Source of the DNA: Ignelater luminosus
Taxonomy: Eukaryota; Arthropoda; Insecta; Coleoptera; Elateridae
DNA: 64,000 nucleotides
Assembly (NCBI GenBank): GCA_011009095.1
Contig: VTPC01000911.1
Coordinates: 153,675-217,674 of the forward strand
Direction of reading: 5' to 3'
The stretch's first letter is position 1, and each line of letters opens with the position of its first letter. A program made the position numbers and the translations under genes. Shown here piece after piece: positions 47,281 through 58,550 of this stretch. Under the pieces are notes generated by a model. It saw only the letters and a program-made list of their open reading frames with translations, was not told the origin of the DNA and ran no database searches.

Positions 47281-47872
47281 CAGGGTGCCGGTAAATGCCA
47301 ATAAAGCTTTAGATAGCAGTCTCCCTCAATCTCTTAAGATGACAAAATTGAAAACGCGAATGTTTGTCACACAAACCAAAAAAAGAAATTTAAACTTGGT
47401 AACGCTGCTGCAGGCAAATACAAAATTATTCGAATACAAGAACCACAGTATCGCAAGAAATCAAAGATTTATCAGTTTTTTATTCCAGCGATAATGACTA
47501 TAAAATTGTCAAAACTTGAAAGAATTGCTGGCAACTAAGAACTAATTTTATCGAATTTATCAGTACACCCAAGACTTATAGGTTTGTCACATCTATTTTG
47601 TGGTAATATAATTCAATTTTTAACAGCATCTTCAAAAAGAGAAATATAACAGTTCTATGATTTATCAAGGGCAAGATTCATTTATTGAATTCGTAATGAC
47701 TTCATTTGGATTTGATTCTTTGGTTTCTGTTTATTTAGTTAAAGATGTTAAATTCTGACCACTTGTACAACAACACTAAGCTGGGGAGAAATTTTCTTTT
47801 TGCAAATTTGCAATAAGCACTATATAAGAAGATGTTTACCTGAAGCTTTGTTGGCATTTATGGAACATCCTG
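47281..47872. mobile_element. nested TA-flanked MITE with CAGGGTGCC ends (592 bp)
   Basis: The left end CAGGGTGCCGGTAAATGCCA and the right end, on the other strand, CAGGATGTTCCATAAATGCC pair over about 30 bp, through AAAGCTT. TA flanks both (47279-47280 and 47873-47874). The interior has no recognised transposase. It entered the hAT MITE after that element had landed. Confidence 0.75.
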
Positions 47873-47966
47873 TATATTTTATATACACCTTTAAAAAATA
47901 AAAAAGGCGCCATATTAAAATAGGCCTAGGGTGCAAATCTAACCTAAATCCGCTTCTGTTTGTATT

Positions 47967-48760
47967 ACGTAACTCTTTGGTTCAGTTGTAAGAATTCCAT
48001 ATCTTGTTGATCTCGTAGCACTATGATTACCTCTTTCTGATCTTTAGTCGACTTTATAATTGGATGTGATCTTTGATACACCATCTTGTCATTCATGTAA
48101 GTTAATTTGCGTGCAGTAGCTTCAAACAGAAAATTCCGTACAAGAACCTTAACCGATTAAGTCAGTCAAAGACCTTAAAGACTTGAATTCTTTTTAGATC
48201 TTGTTTACATAATTTGCTTAGAAGTGAACCAAGTTTGATTTTTTATTGAATATTGTTATTATGAATCAAAAAATAAACTGTCTTTGCCATGTGGCAACTC
48301 TAGGACTTTCTCACACGAAATTGTAAATGATCACTAAAATAGAGACTTATACTCAAATGCTTTTGTATGAAAAATAGTGTTACATTCTACACACATCCCT
48401 AACCTGCATTTGCTAGAAATCGATCACAACGCATTGCATTATTATATTGTTTCAATCCTGATGTCATATACAGACACCCAGTAATATTCTTTTCCAGTAG
48501 TTTCTTGTAGCCACTTACAATTAGCAAAGCAAAGCAAAGATTATAATTATTCCTGCTGCTGCAAAGCACCATCAGAGGCCACTGTAGGCAGATGCCTTTT
48601 CGGTCTTGGTGGAATTTGGTGGTTTGGTTAGTGAACGCTGCTGCACGCGGTCAAGGATGAGAAGCGATGGTTGATTGCAAACATATCTGGTCAGTAAAAG
48701 GGGAAGTGTGAAGGTCCAGGGCAACCACGGGGAGCACGTCACTCATACTAGAAGTGCACC
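47967..48760. other. no feature recognised
   Basis: Mixed-composition DNA; a G+C-raised patch at about 48560-48760 adjoins the piggyBac remnant and may be more of its decayed coding sequence, but no motif can be read there. Confidence 0.4.
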
Positions 48761-49292
48761 ACGTTACAATTAGTATTCCAACGAAACACTTTATTTCCTC
48801 TATGGAAACGTTGAGGTTATTACAATTTAGATAAAATACATACTCTTGTATTTGCTCAGAGAGCAGAGAGAAAACGGCATAGTCAAAAAATGCTCAAATA
48901 ATTCAGTAGCTGATTTGTCTTTATAAAAGTTATAATTGCTGCTTGGAAATACCTTACGATTATCAGTGATATCACCGCGTACCCATTCCATAGTTTTAGG
49001 TATTTAGATGTTTAATACACTTGATTTGGAATATCAGGTTGCTTTGGCGCGTTTCCTGAACATTTAGGCAGATTGGCATTATCTTCAGCTGGTGCTTGGT
49101 CAATACTATTTGATTTTGTTACAATTTCTGCTTCAGCAAGTACTTATCTACTAGTAAAGTGATTGGGAATTACCTCTGAATCCTCGGCGGTTAGTTCATG
49201 CGGCGTGGAGATGTTACATAAATATCAGTCGCATTCTCATCATCGTCGGAGTATACAATTTCTAAAGCTTCTTGCAATGTAAGGTCACCTCT
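48761..49292 (-). pseudogene. piggyBac-like transposase, N-terminal remnant
   Basis: The minus strand reads LTLQEALEIVYSDDDENATD and TSPHELTAEDSE, the acidic N-terminal region typical of insect piggyBac-like proteins. LAEAEIVTKSNSIDQAPAED follows, then, after frame breaks, WVRGDITDNRKVFPSSNYNF, DKSATELFEHFFD and the NNLNVSIEEIKCFVGILIVT segment that opens the first part of the piggyBac DDE domain. The catalytic core and the C-terminal zinc-binding region are absent. No TTAA-flanked ends were found. Confidence 0.75.
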
Positions 49293-49299
49293 GTATAAA

Positions 49300-50466
49300 A
49301 AATAGTAAGAAACTCGTGCGAATATCCTAACTATATTTTTAAAAAAGCTAGAGAAGTCTGTATTGCACATGAGTACCTTAGGGTTATCATCCTAATCCAA
49401 AATACAATTAATGTATACACAAGTGCAATCAAAATGTAGTTACAATGTAGTACAAGGCTCAAGGATGAAAAACAAAATTACTTGACCATCACATTACTAA
49501 CTAAAACTAAAAGAATTACCTTTGCAGAAACTTTAACAACAGTAAAACAGAACAAGCTTAATATCCCACGTTGGGCGCCAGATTTGTCAGTTATAAATTA
49601 TAACAGTGTTGTTCAGATCATCAATCAATGTAGCCATCTACAGTTAATGTACAGAGAAGTGCAACCAATGCTTTTGAATTAACCGAATAATAGTAGATAG
49701 TATAACACACGGGAAATACAAGGCCAACAAATAAAATAACGTGAATATCACAAGATCAACTAAGAACGAAGAGTGGCCATTAGAAAAACATCAATAACGA
49801 TAAAATAGAGCAAAATCAAGGCCCCACGTTGGGCACCAAAATCGACCGAACTCAACACTATTGTACGCAGCTTTTAATACCAAACAATTTAATCCGTATG
49901 GAACGTAACACCAAATTAATAAAGACTAAGGTAAAATAGACAATCGACATTAAGGAATGTTAAAGGAAGCATTTTAGACAATTAATCAGGGTTGACTCTG
50001 TGAAATTTAAAAATTAAAATCGGGTCGTACTCAAAATTATTAAATATTTAGGAAAAATAGAAGAAATACATCTTAAATCTACCAAAACGATCCAAATACA
50101 TTTATTATTGGTTTTAGGAAAGTTAACTCTTCGATAGAATCTCAGTAATTGATTTTAATGTTCTATATTCGCTTTAAAACAACTTTTCTTGTGGAATAAG
50201 TTCAATTAACATAACAATTTTATTGGATAATTTGATCTTAAAGTGTCGCCATTAATAGATTTGTTATTTATTAATTCGTATCAAAATCAAGCATTTCTCA
50301 CATTCTTCATAAAGACTTTAGTTAATTAATGACATTAATTGACTGTTTTTCTTTCCCAACTTGATAATTAGAAAATTATTATTCAAAACCGTTAACGTTA
50401 GTTTACATTGTCGCTCACTGTTCTTACAAGTTACAACATGCAGTAGTTGCTGAAAGCTTAGCCTGA
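49300..50466. other. no feature recognised
   Basis: AT-rich DNA. The phrase CCCACGTTGGGCGCCA-like occurs twice, near 49564-49580 and 49822-49838, without an evident larger repeat. Confidence 0.4.
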
Positions 50467-50685
50467 ATGAACGATCTAAAGAATATTTCTCTTAATTTTC
50501 TTTCACGACAGATTTCCACAACATTTGAACACGATGATGATGACGAAATTGTGGTTGCCGCGTTGATTCACATTAGGAACCAGATCCTACTTTTAGAGAG
50601 AGTTCCTGCTTATCTTTCGACATGCACAATCCATCACGGACCGGACAGGTTTTACATCTTTTATAATAACGGATATAACGGTTAA
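50467..50685 (+). other. 72-residue frame, possibly a PIF/Harbinger remnant
   Basis: The frame has an acidic run followed by EIVVAALIHIRNQ and later DRFYIFYNN. This faintly resembles the start of Harbinger-type nucleases, which begin with an acidic DE-rich stretch and an aliphatic helix. No catalytic motif follows. It could equally be a chance frame. Confidence 0.15.
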
Positions 50686-52610
50686 CGAGAATACGTACAT
50701 TGATTTTTCTCTTCAGCCATGGGCTGAATTTTTGTAGATAAAACTTCCCTTGCGGCTAAGCACGTTTAAATTAGGAGCCAGATTTTAACATTTTTCAGAT
50801 TGAATCTTCACTGTCGTTGCTAAAATGTTAACCATTACATTCTTTTTATTAATAGATTTTTAGTGACAAAATGCGTTTAGGTTGTTGAATGGAAAACAGA
50901 AAGTTTTCTACGCAGTATCTCTATTAATAAATTGGATATCATGGTGAACATTAGAAAGAAGGATTCATTAGACAGTTCCTGTAAAATAACGAAATTTTCC
51001 TGGCTATAATTAACCATTCTCAGTATTTTCTTTTTGCTGTTTTAAAACTTTTTTCTTGTTAATTCATTAGTTTTTATAGCTGTTTTATACATAAAATGCA
51101 AACCGTGCTTGTATTTTATTCTTTCTCGTTTATTAAAAAATATGTTTGTCCAGTTAAGGATTAACTTCAATTGAAGATGAGGCAATAAATCAATCTCAAT
51201 CATCATAGTTGTCTTCATGTTTTAAAAGGAAAATAAGTTCATAAAAACCGTCATTTTCAGATCTGGTACGCAATTTAAATGTCAGTCTTTCTTTAGGATG
51301 TATCATTGTAAAAAGAATAAACTAAGACTATTCAAATCAATTGTATAGTGAAATATCAAATTTATCTCATTGGATATTCCTTAGAAGAATGAAGAGGTAG
51401 TAAACTCGCCTTAAAACACTAAAATCAAAGCAGAAATTTCATGTCTGAGCCTAAAGTAAATATAAAAAATTTTAATTCATCTCATCTTCCATATGGAAGC
51501 TTTCTTCAGAAATAACTCGCTTGACACCTAGGACCGTCTTGGCTATTTCTCCTTTGGTTGTTGCTACTATATAATAACTGCGCGCTTCTCTGTTTCGGCC
51601 TATCCCACCTCACCTGACTCAACTTATCAAAATTTCTAGTCTACGAGTGAAGAGAAAGTTTATTCCTATAATGGCTACAAATCAACCATGACAAGTCAAA
51701 ATCAAATAGGCTGAATATAATTTTTTTTATTCTTGTTGCGTGTATTGATCGACAGAATTAAGTCAAATTCCACTTTAAAAAACAATCGGTTGAAAACGGC
51801 TGCGCTGCAAAAGATAGGAATTCTAACTGAAGAACTTGATTTGACTGTATCTTGTATATGCACATCACAATGAACGCAACTTTTTCAACTTTTTTAAGTT
51901 TGATTTGACTTTTCTGAACTTTCCTCTATTCTCTTGAATCAGGAGATACTTTTGTATAAAACCAAGAATAGTTAATCGATTTGATTCCGTTTTCGGCTTG
52001 TCCATGTTTCCAATAGACTTACCTGTCCAATTTTGTTTAAACGTTCAACTCGAAGAATTGGTTATGTTTTCAAATGAAGATCAAAAACTCTAAAGCAGTT
52101 CAAACAAGTTTGACAGGTCGACTGATAAGTGACTTGAGACTCGGTAAACCGTAGGAGCAGCAAAAGAAATGAACCATAATCACTTAAACTGTAAATAATA
52201 ATATGTAGCACATAAGTTAGTTAAAGTTAACCAAAGAAAGGTATAAATGCAATGAAGAATAAATAGAAAGAAGTTAAACCATTTCTGGTAATAATGAATA
52301 ATAATTCGTGAACTTGGTGAAGTTTGATAGTTACGGGTAAAATGTCTACTTCTCATAAGCCGCCAAGATAATCAGACTACGGTTGTTCTTTTCAATTTAT
52401 TATGGATTTAGATCGATTTCTTACATTTTTACAGAATTCACACAAAACAACCTTGTCATCTTTTGAGATATAGTTAACAAAGAACTGTATAAAAGTACAT
52501 TAATAAGGGTGAAAGTTAAATAAATTAAACTGCAGATAGTCGAATTAGAGAAAAGGTAAATCCCGCGCTTGACTAACACAGTAACCAGTCAACAGTATTC
52601 TAGTATTTGA
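50686..52610. other. no feature recognised
   Basis: AT-rich DNA with only short frames and no visible repeat structure. Confidence 0.45.
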
Positions 52611-53844
52611 AGTATTAATCCGGCTCGAAGGACCATACTGTTTCAGTGAAACATACAATACACGTAGTGTTTTATCAAGACAAGATTTCTTGTCTTGCTT
52701 CCATATTTCTTGTCTTGTCTTGAATTTCAAGACAAGAAATTACAAACTTCTTGTCTTGCCAATTTCTTGTTGCTCTATTTCTTGTCTTGAATTAAGACTC
52801 TTGTATTTTAAACTGTAAACGTAGTGCAGCAGTGATATGTGATTCTTACAGTGATGTTAGATAGCGAATCTAGATATAAAAAATGTATTTTAATTTTAAG
52901 CAACGGCTTAATATGTAATAATAGTCAAGACACCGCACCGCTCTAGCGTACTCATATGCATTAATTTCTTGGCTACTTTGCTATGTACCTCTCTAAAATA
53001 CTTGAGAATGAATTAAACGAAAGCGCGGAAGTACTCTATAAATTGCGTATAAAGAATCAAAGAGCATTATGTCCTAATCATTTTCATTGATGCCATCATA
53101 ATCGATATTTTCCTGTAGACTAAAAACCCTACTTGAAATGTACAGCAAATTAATTTTTTATTTTATCTGTATTACTTTATATTTTCCTGGAGAAGTACCG
53201 AAATAAAGTGGTACGAAAGCTTGAAATTTTAATCTTTTAATTTTATTAAAAAATCAAGACTTAAAAAACCTGAAAAAATCTAGAAAAATTCATTTAACCA
53301 ATTTAACTGATATTTTATATTGCTTCATTGCCGTCTTCCTTTAAAATAGTAAATATGTATTATGTATTTTGTTAATATTATTGCATACTTAAAAAGTCAG
53401 TTTTAATTGTATTATTCACTGTGTGTTTTCGTATTTATATATTAAAGAAAATCAATAAAATATATATATATACACTGAGATTCTTTCTTTGTTGCATAAT
53501 TTACTTAATTAGAAAGTATAACAAACCACCTTACTTAATAAGAATTCTTATTACAATATGTTTAACTATAAATTAAATAATCAAGATTTCTTGAAAATCT
53601 TGAAATTTCTTGTCTAGAAAACTTGCTCTTGCTAAGTCACTTCTTGTCTTGTCTTGGTTTTTTGCTGATATTTCTCGTCTTGGTCTTGTCTTGTTTTAAG
53701 ACGAGAACAAGACAAGACCAAGAAATTTGTGAAACACTAAATACACGACTGACTCACTTAATTTTTACTATTCGATGAGTTGTGGTGAATTTTTTAATGA
53801 AATGGGTATGATAGTTTGTACATGAGTATTAATCCGGCTCGAAG
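52611..53844 (+). repeat. 20-bp direct repeat flanking the hAT-like element
   Basis: AGTATTAATCCGGCTCGAAG occurs at 52611-52630 and again, identical, at 53825-53844, on either side of the 52665-53739 element. The sequences around the two copies do not otherwise align. Origin unknown. Confidence 0.85.
52665..53739. mobile_element. hAT-like non-autonomous element with TTCTTGTCTTG arrays
   Basis: AATACACG lies directly outside both ends (52657-52664 and 53740-53747), an 8-bp target duplication as in hAT elements. The ends pair weakly: TAGTGTTTTATCAAG at the left, TAGTGTTTCACAAATT at the right on the other strand. Both subterminal regions are packed with the 11-mer TTCTTGTCTTG and its complement: four forward copies between 52687 and 52795 and a complement near 52728, then one exact and several variant copies between 53640 and 53730. 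hAT transposases are known to bind short subterminal repeats. The interior, about 52810-53570, is AT-rich with a TA run near 53460 and no transposase. Confidence 0.75.
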
Positions 53845-53860
53845 TAACATTATCATTATA

Positions 53861-54759
53861 TAGTATGTCCACATTTCGATGCTCACTATTGCCATCTCGG
53901 AAATTGTAAGAGATACGAAGTCGGTTAAATTAGAAAAGATTTGGCTATTTTGGAGATCAGTTTACTTATGCTTTTGTTTTTCAAAAAAGTTTACGGCTTA
54001 CTAGATATTTGCTAAAAACGAAATTATCTTATTTTTCTTTAAATATAAAGCATTTCCCACGTGCCATGGCTTTAAACATATGAAAATCATTGATTTTTGT
54101 CAGTTAAATTACATTTGTTATGTAACAACTGCTAAAACAAAACAAAAGACGCTTTTAAGATACTTTACAGAGCATTCACAGATGGCATCAAATAAGCAGC
54201 TAATGCCCCATAAAAGCGTATTTATTTTGTTTTAGCAACTTTTTCATAACAAATAAATTTCTTTGGTAAAACTCCTCGACTTTGTGTGTTAGATGTCATG
54301 GCACACTATGATGAAAAATGATTTTCACTTCATAACTCGGTAAAACAAAAGAATAGCTATGTCAAATCATGTATCATTGAAAAGCATTTAAGGCGTACTG
54401 TTCGGTAATATGGAAATCAAGTAGGCGTTTCATTAGAAAAAAAATTGGATTTACGTTTCACCGCCAAAGTAAAACAAAAGACAATTGCGAAAATAATTTT
54501 TTTGTGTTTTGGAGCAAATTCTCTAAAACACCCTCTTTGCTGTTATTTTCTATATTTGCTCATTCCTGAGATATTTCACTTAAAAAAATAAGATAATTTC
54601 GTTTTTAGCAAATATCTAGTAAGCCGTAAACTTTTTTGAAAAACAAAAGCATAAGTAAACTGATCTCCAAAATAGCCAAATCTTTTCTAATTTAACCGAC
54701 TTCGTATCTCTTACAATTTCCGAGATCCCAATAGGGAGCATCGAAATGTGGACACACTG
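53861..54759. mobile_element. foldback MITE, CAGTGTGTCC family, copy 3 (899 bp)
   Basis: The left end is TAGTATGTCCACATTTCGAT (first base changed from C) and the right end is the complement of CAGTGTGTCCACATTTCGAT, with TA outside both. The outer 190 bp match copy 1 (32846-33330) closely on both arms. The right inner arm still has the GGAATGAGCAAATATAGAAA-like block; the left inner arm is replaced by unrelated sequence at about 54050-54480. That inserted part is itself partly palindromic (54117-54157 pairs with 54214-54252), suggesting a second foldback inside. Confidence 0.85.
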
Positions 54760-56173
54760 TATGTATACATTGGTGTGGAGTTTCCAACTTCCACTTAAAT
54801 CGAATAATAATCGCAGTAATTTGTCTATCTTATTGAGTTAAATACCATTTAAGTAGTGCAACGCTAATCCTTTATACGTGATGATTATTACACTGATAAC
54901 AGTTACATCTAAAACCGCTTATACATCTGAGTTTTGTATTGTAAGATAATTAAGCTCTAGGTTTACAGTATTATGCCGTTGAAACGTTGAAATTAAATCA
55001 CCATGCCATCTCACAAAACGTTAAAGGCCAATTTCTGAAAGAAATTTCAGTGTGCATAATTATGTTACTTAGTTAACCCACTTAACCACATGCACGTTTT
55101 TATGAGAATCTTTTTTTCCAAAAACAATAATCATAGATGGCTTTCCTCATGTAAAAGCTAATCATTTCCTTTTCTATATTTGTTACTTTAACAGTTAGAA
55201 CTAATTCGACTTCTGTAGTAAATGTGAAGTTCTAAAAGATTCTTATTGTATTTTGATTGAACGTTTTGTTAAATAAATGACAATAGAACGGTACCAACCT
55301 ATTAGATAAACACCTCATTATATTAAAAGTACACTTATCGATCGGCCAGGCTTATTATAATAAAAAAAATCTATTAAAAAGCAGCTTAAACTACTTTGAA
55401 CATAATAGAACTGTGTGACTCTCTTATTTACATAACAAAACGGTTAAAAATATTCTCAGCTGTAGGCACATCCCAATCTATTTCGGAAGCCGCAATTTAT
55501 ACTCGATCAAATGCCAGGCTATAATTGCGTTGGCTCTCGTTCTGTAGTTGATAGCAAAATCAAGGAGAAGAAAAGGAAGAGAACATGAAATAGATCCCAA
55601 AGCAAACACCACCACCGATGAGGTTATTAAAAGAGTACAATGGGGTAAAATGAACTTTTTTACAGAATACAACCGATACAGTTGGGAAAAAGAATTTATC
55701 CAAGTTCATTTCCTAGAAGTTAAAAATTGTTTTTAGGTTCACACTATGTAAAATACACCCGAGAGAATAAATTGCGACAATTTTGTTAGAAAATTAGATT
55801 CCCTTAAGAAAAGAGTTGTCAGAGTGAAAACTGAAAACTTTGTGATAATCTAATATTAGTGTAGAATATTCGAGTTTTATGTTTTTAATTACTTTCTCTC
55901 GGTTACTTTATAATTCTGTTTCGTGAGTAATAGATGTACAGAACGGAGCAATTAGCAGTTTTAAATGGATTGTTCTACTACAAGTAAGTTAAAACCACGT
56001 TGAGTTTTTGGCAGTTTGCAAGCAATGCGCCGCGGGTGCGTTGTATGTTGGGTGGGTCTTTGACCGTACCGAGTTCCCGACCCGAACGTCGAACCCTTAT
56101 TATTGGCCCAATGTTTAGTTCGGTTCTTGATTGAAATAACACTCGATCTTTTTTTTCTTCGGTTTGCTTGCAG
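54760..56173. other. no gene recognised
   Basis: Short frames only. A CpG-rich patch at about 56020-56100 precedes the candidate acceptor at 56173. Confidence 0.4.
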
Positions 56174-56336
56174 AATTGCTGCACTTTCTCCTTCCACCTA
56201 TAACATTTTAACAAGTCGAAGAAACATTTATAGACGTTACTGTAAAAATAAAGTTGACACTTTAGTGAGACAAGAATTTATGTATTTACTGCCAGAAGGA
56301 TTTAATTATGATTTCTTATGCGCTTATTGCGGTTGA
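56174..56336 (+). CDS. candidate terminal exon, unidentified protein
   Basis: A pyrimidine-rich tract (TTTTTTTTCTTC, then GGTTTGCTTGCAG) ends at 56173. The frame after it reads ALSPSTYNILTSRRNIYRRY, then LVRQEFMYLLPEGFNYDFLC and a final AYCG before TGA at 56334-56336. AATAAA follows at 56402-56407. The protein is unrecognised and the frame is short, so the call rests on the splice-site context and polyadenylation signal alone. Confidence 0.25.
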
Positions 56337-57303
56337 ATAACTGAGTTACTTTTACGGGAAGATTCTTTTATGAATATATGTTCCAACTGTAATGGATTTA
56401 TAATAAATAAAAACAAGAGAATTTATTGATTCTGATTAACAAGTAGATAATTGCGTCTCAAGTGTAAAAGTCAAGAAATTTGTAGAAAGAGTTATGATTA
56501 ATCTATGGGCATTTTGTGGTTCATTGAATGAATTATTATACTTCTTGGTTTGCTCACATCGGTGATGTCATCTATGGCACCGCATATTAACGTTGAAATT
56601 AGACAAGTCGCTACCTTAGATGTATTTTCTTGAGTTAATGCGTAATAACTTTATGCAATAATACACGCTAACAAAAAGCATTGCACAGATACGATTGGAG
56701 AATTCGGATGGTGGTTGCTCTAAATCGATGGAAAAATAAACTAGAGAATGAATAGAAAAAGGAGATAGGTACGGTTGAGGGTTATTTCCAACAAATCACA
56801 GGTAGTGATGTTTGCTGTTGTAAAATATGAAAGGGTAGCTTTTGGAAAAAAGTAAACCAGATTTCTGGAAGAAGAATTTAGCCTACGTCACTATTTTATC
56901 GAACGAAGAAAAATCACGGTTAGCAAACTTACTTTACGTTAAAAAGGAAGTTGGGCAACACGGAAATTCTGAAATTCTATAACATGGTCTGTTATAAGAA
57001 TTAGTTCCCATTAGAGCCATGTCCACTCGACTCTAATATTTTTGTACTACGTTAAAGAAGAAACTGGAAAAAGGTGGCACTAGCAGTCTTTACCATGATA
57101 ACGATAAAGTTTTATCTACTTATAAGCCTAGATCTTTGCTTGTAAATTACAATATCGAGAAATGGTATCCACTGATAAAGTATTGATTGTGAATATTTAT
57201 ATTTCTTAAAGTGGTAGCCACTCTCGAAATACCTTAAATTAAAGCGATCGGAAGGAATCAAAGATTTTCCATAGGGACCAAAAGTATAAAAAAAAATTCT
57301 TAC
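56337..57303. other. no feature recognised
   Basis: AT-rich DNA without a convincing frame or repeat, apart from the AATAAA at 56402. Confidence 0.45.
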
Positions 57304-57558
57304 TTAACCTTTATCAGTCACCTTTTGTTTCATTCTTCGTAGTCTGTTAGTAAGAAGTTTCATCTTGGTATAATAATTGTTACTGATAGGATAATGATGA
57401 TAGCTTGCAGCAGAGTATTGTTGCTGATGATGTATGTGGATGGTGGCAGTGCGAAGACACTGACTGTGGCAATGGAAATGGGAACTCCCCAAACCGCGCA
57501 CCGCTAGAGGTATTTGATAAGCGAGAACCACCAAGAATGCAGGAAATGTGTAAATCAT
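57304..57558 (-). CDS. candidate first coding exon of a secreted protein
   Basis: On the minus strand an ATG at 57558 opens 84 codons. The start MIYTFPAFLVVLAYQIPLAV is hydrophobic and followed by RG-LGSS, as in a signal peptide with cleavage near residue 22-25. The remainder has two Cys (HCHSQCLR), a His/Gln/Tyr-rich middle and a basic end (LTNRLRRMKQK). The frame stops at TAA right after KVTDKG, but a donor-like AAAG/GTTAAGTAAG overlaps that stop, so the exon may continue by splicing. The DNA upstream of the ATG (57559-57620) is G+C-richer, compatible with a 5' untranslated region. The protein family is not recognised; a chance frame is possible. Confidence 0.35.
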   Translation of the reverse strand: MIYTFPAFLVVLAYQIPLAVRGLGSSHFHCHSQCLRTATIHIHHQQQYSAASYHHYPISNNYYTKMKLLTNRLRRMKQKVTDKG

Positions 57559-57620
57559 AATAACAATAGTCCAGCGTCTCCCCAGGACCTGGACGTCCGC
57601 GTATTATATTGAACCAGCGC

Positions 57621-58149
57621 CCAATTCAATTATTTGCTTTCAAATGTTATGTTTCATAATGTCCCACCAAATAGGTTTTTGTTCTTGATGAGTAACTAAA
57701 CTGTCTTTTATAGGTTCGCACCATGAGCTGCTTTTTAAAATACTAGCTTTCATTAGATCTCAATGTACAACATTAAGTAACACCGGAAACCATCTTATGG
57801 AATACACCGCTTACAGATTGTGACTTCATCAACATACACATAGGTTTTGAACTTTTTGCTAGGATAAGACTTGTTACGAAAATAACGACTAACAGCAGAA
57901 TTCTCTATAAATTGAACACTGAAGTGTTGCTCTGCAGACAGTTAATTTTTCGATTTGATGACAAAAACTAAAAAAGCCGAATATGAGCCTGTCGAGTGTT
58001 ATTACTGAAGTTAGTAATTCGCAATACGTTAATCTATAACGTTAAAGAAGAAAACTCCGAAATTATATTAATTAGTCGTCTTGCCCATTTCAGACAACTC
58101 GATTCAGTTAATCATCGAAAAGTCGCTTTAGAAGCTGGATAGCTTTTCT
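57621..58149. other. no feature recognised
   Basis: AT-rich DNA between two G+C-richer blocks, without a convincing frame. Confidence 0.4.
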
Positions 58150-58550
58150 TCAGCCATTTAGAATAAATTGATGGGGATGACCGATCGCAACGCCCCTCAA
58201 AATCGGTATGGGTGCGGCCGGAAAAGCAAAGGCCCGGGGAAGGAGACGAGGTTTCCCTGTAGGGCTGATGGTGTTGGAGGCGTGCAGTGGTGGTCTCGGA
58301 TGGTTTCTGACGGTGCATCTTGGAGCTGATAGTGGTCGTGTTGTTCGAGCCACGAGAGTCGGAGCAAAAGAAAAAAAATACTGACTGGCCCGGGGCCCCG
58401 AGGGACAGGTGTCACCGCCGGGATCAGAACCGGGAGGGATGATGGAATTAGGTTTAGATAGATGATGACGAAGATAGCTCCGTGGAGGTAATTCATACGT
58501 CTTACGTCTACATAGATACGCCAAGCATTGGTCACAAAAGCTCTCAAATG
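58150..58550 (-). other. G+C-rich island with a 124-residue open frame
   Basis: This is the most G+C-rich part of the window, with GGCCCGGGG and CCCGGGGCCCCGAGGG-type runs. The minus strand has an uninterrupted 124-codon frame (58150-58524), and the other frames are also partly open, as expected of any G+C-rich stretch. The product is Pro/Arg/Ser-rich and not recognised. It lies upstream, in the same orientation, of the candidate secreted-protein exon and might be a promoter island or 5' exon of that gene; this is inference. Confidence 0.25.

Larger units (their letters stand above)
47032..47958. mobile_element. hAT-type MITE, interrupted by another MITE
   Basis: The left end reads CAGTGATGGATTTAGGCTTA and the right end, on the other strand, CAGAAGCGGATTTAGG, with CCTAGG-like and GGCGCCA motifs inside both. 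The 8-bp sequence TTTGTATT lies directly outside each end (47024-47031 and 47959-47966), the target duplication expected of hAT elements. A run of 17 Gs (47064-47080) lies in the left end. Without the nested 592-bp element the copy is about 333 bp and non-coding. Confidence 0.85.

Noticed and set aside
47213..47494. 93-residue frame within the nested MITE
   Set aside because: It crosses the boundary of the inserted element and has no recognised domain.
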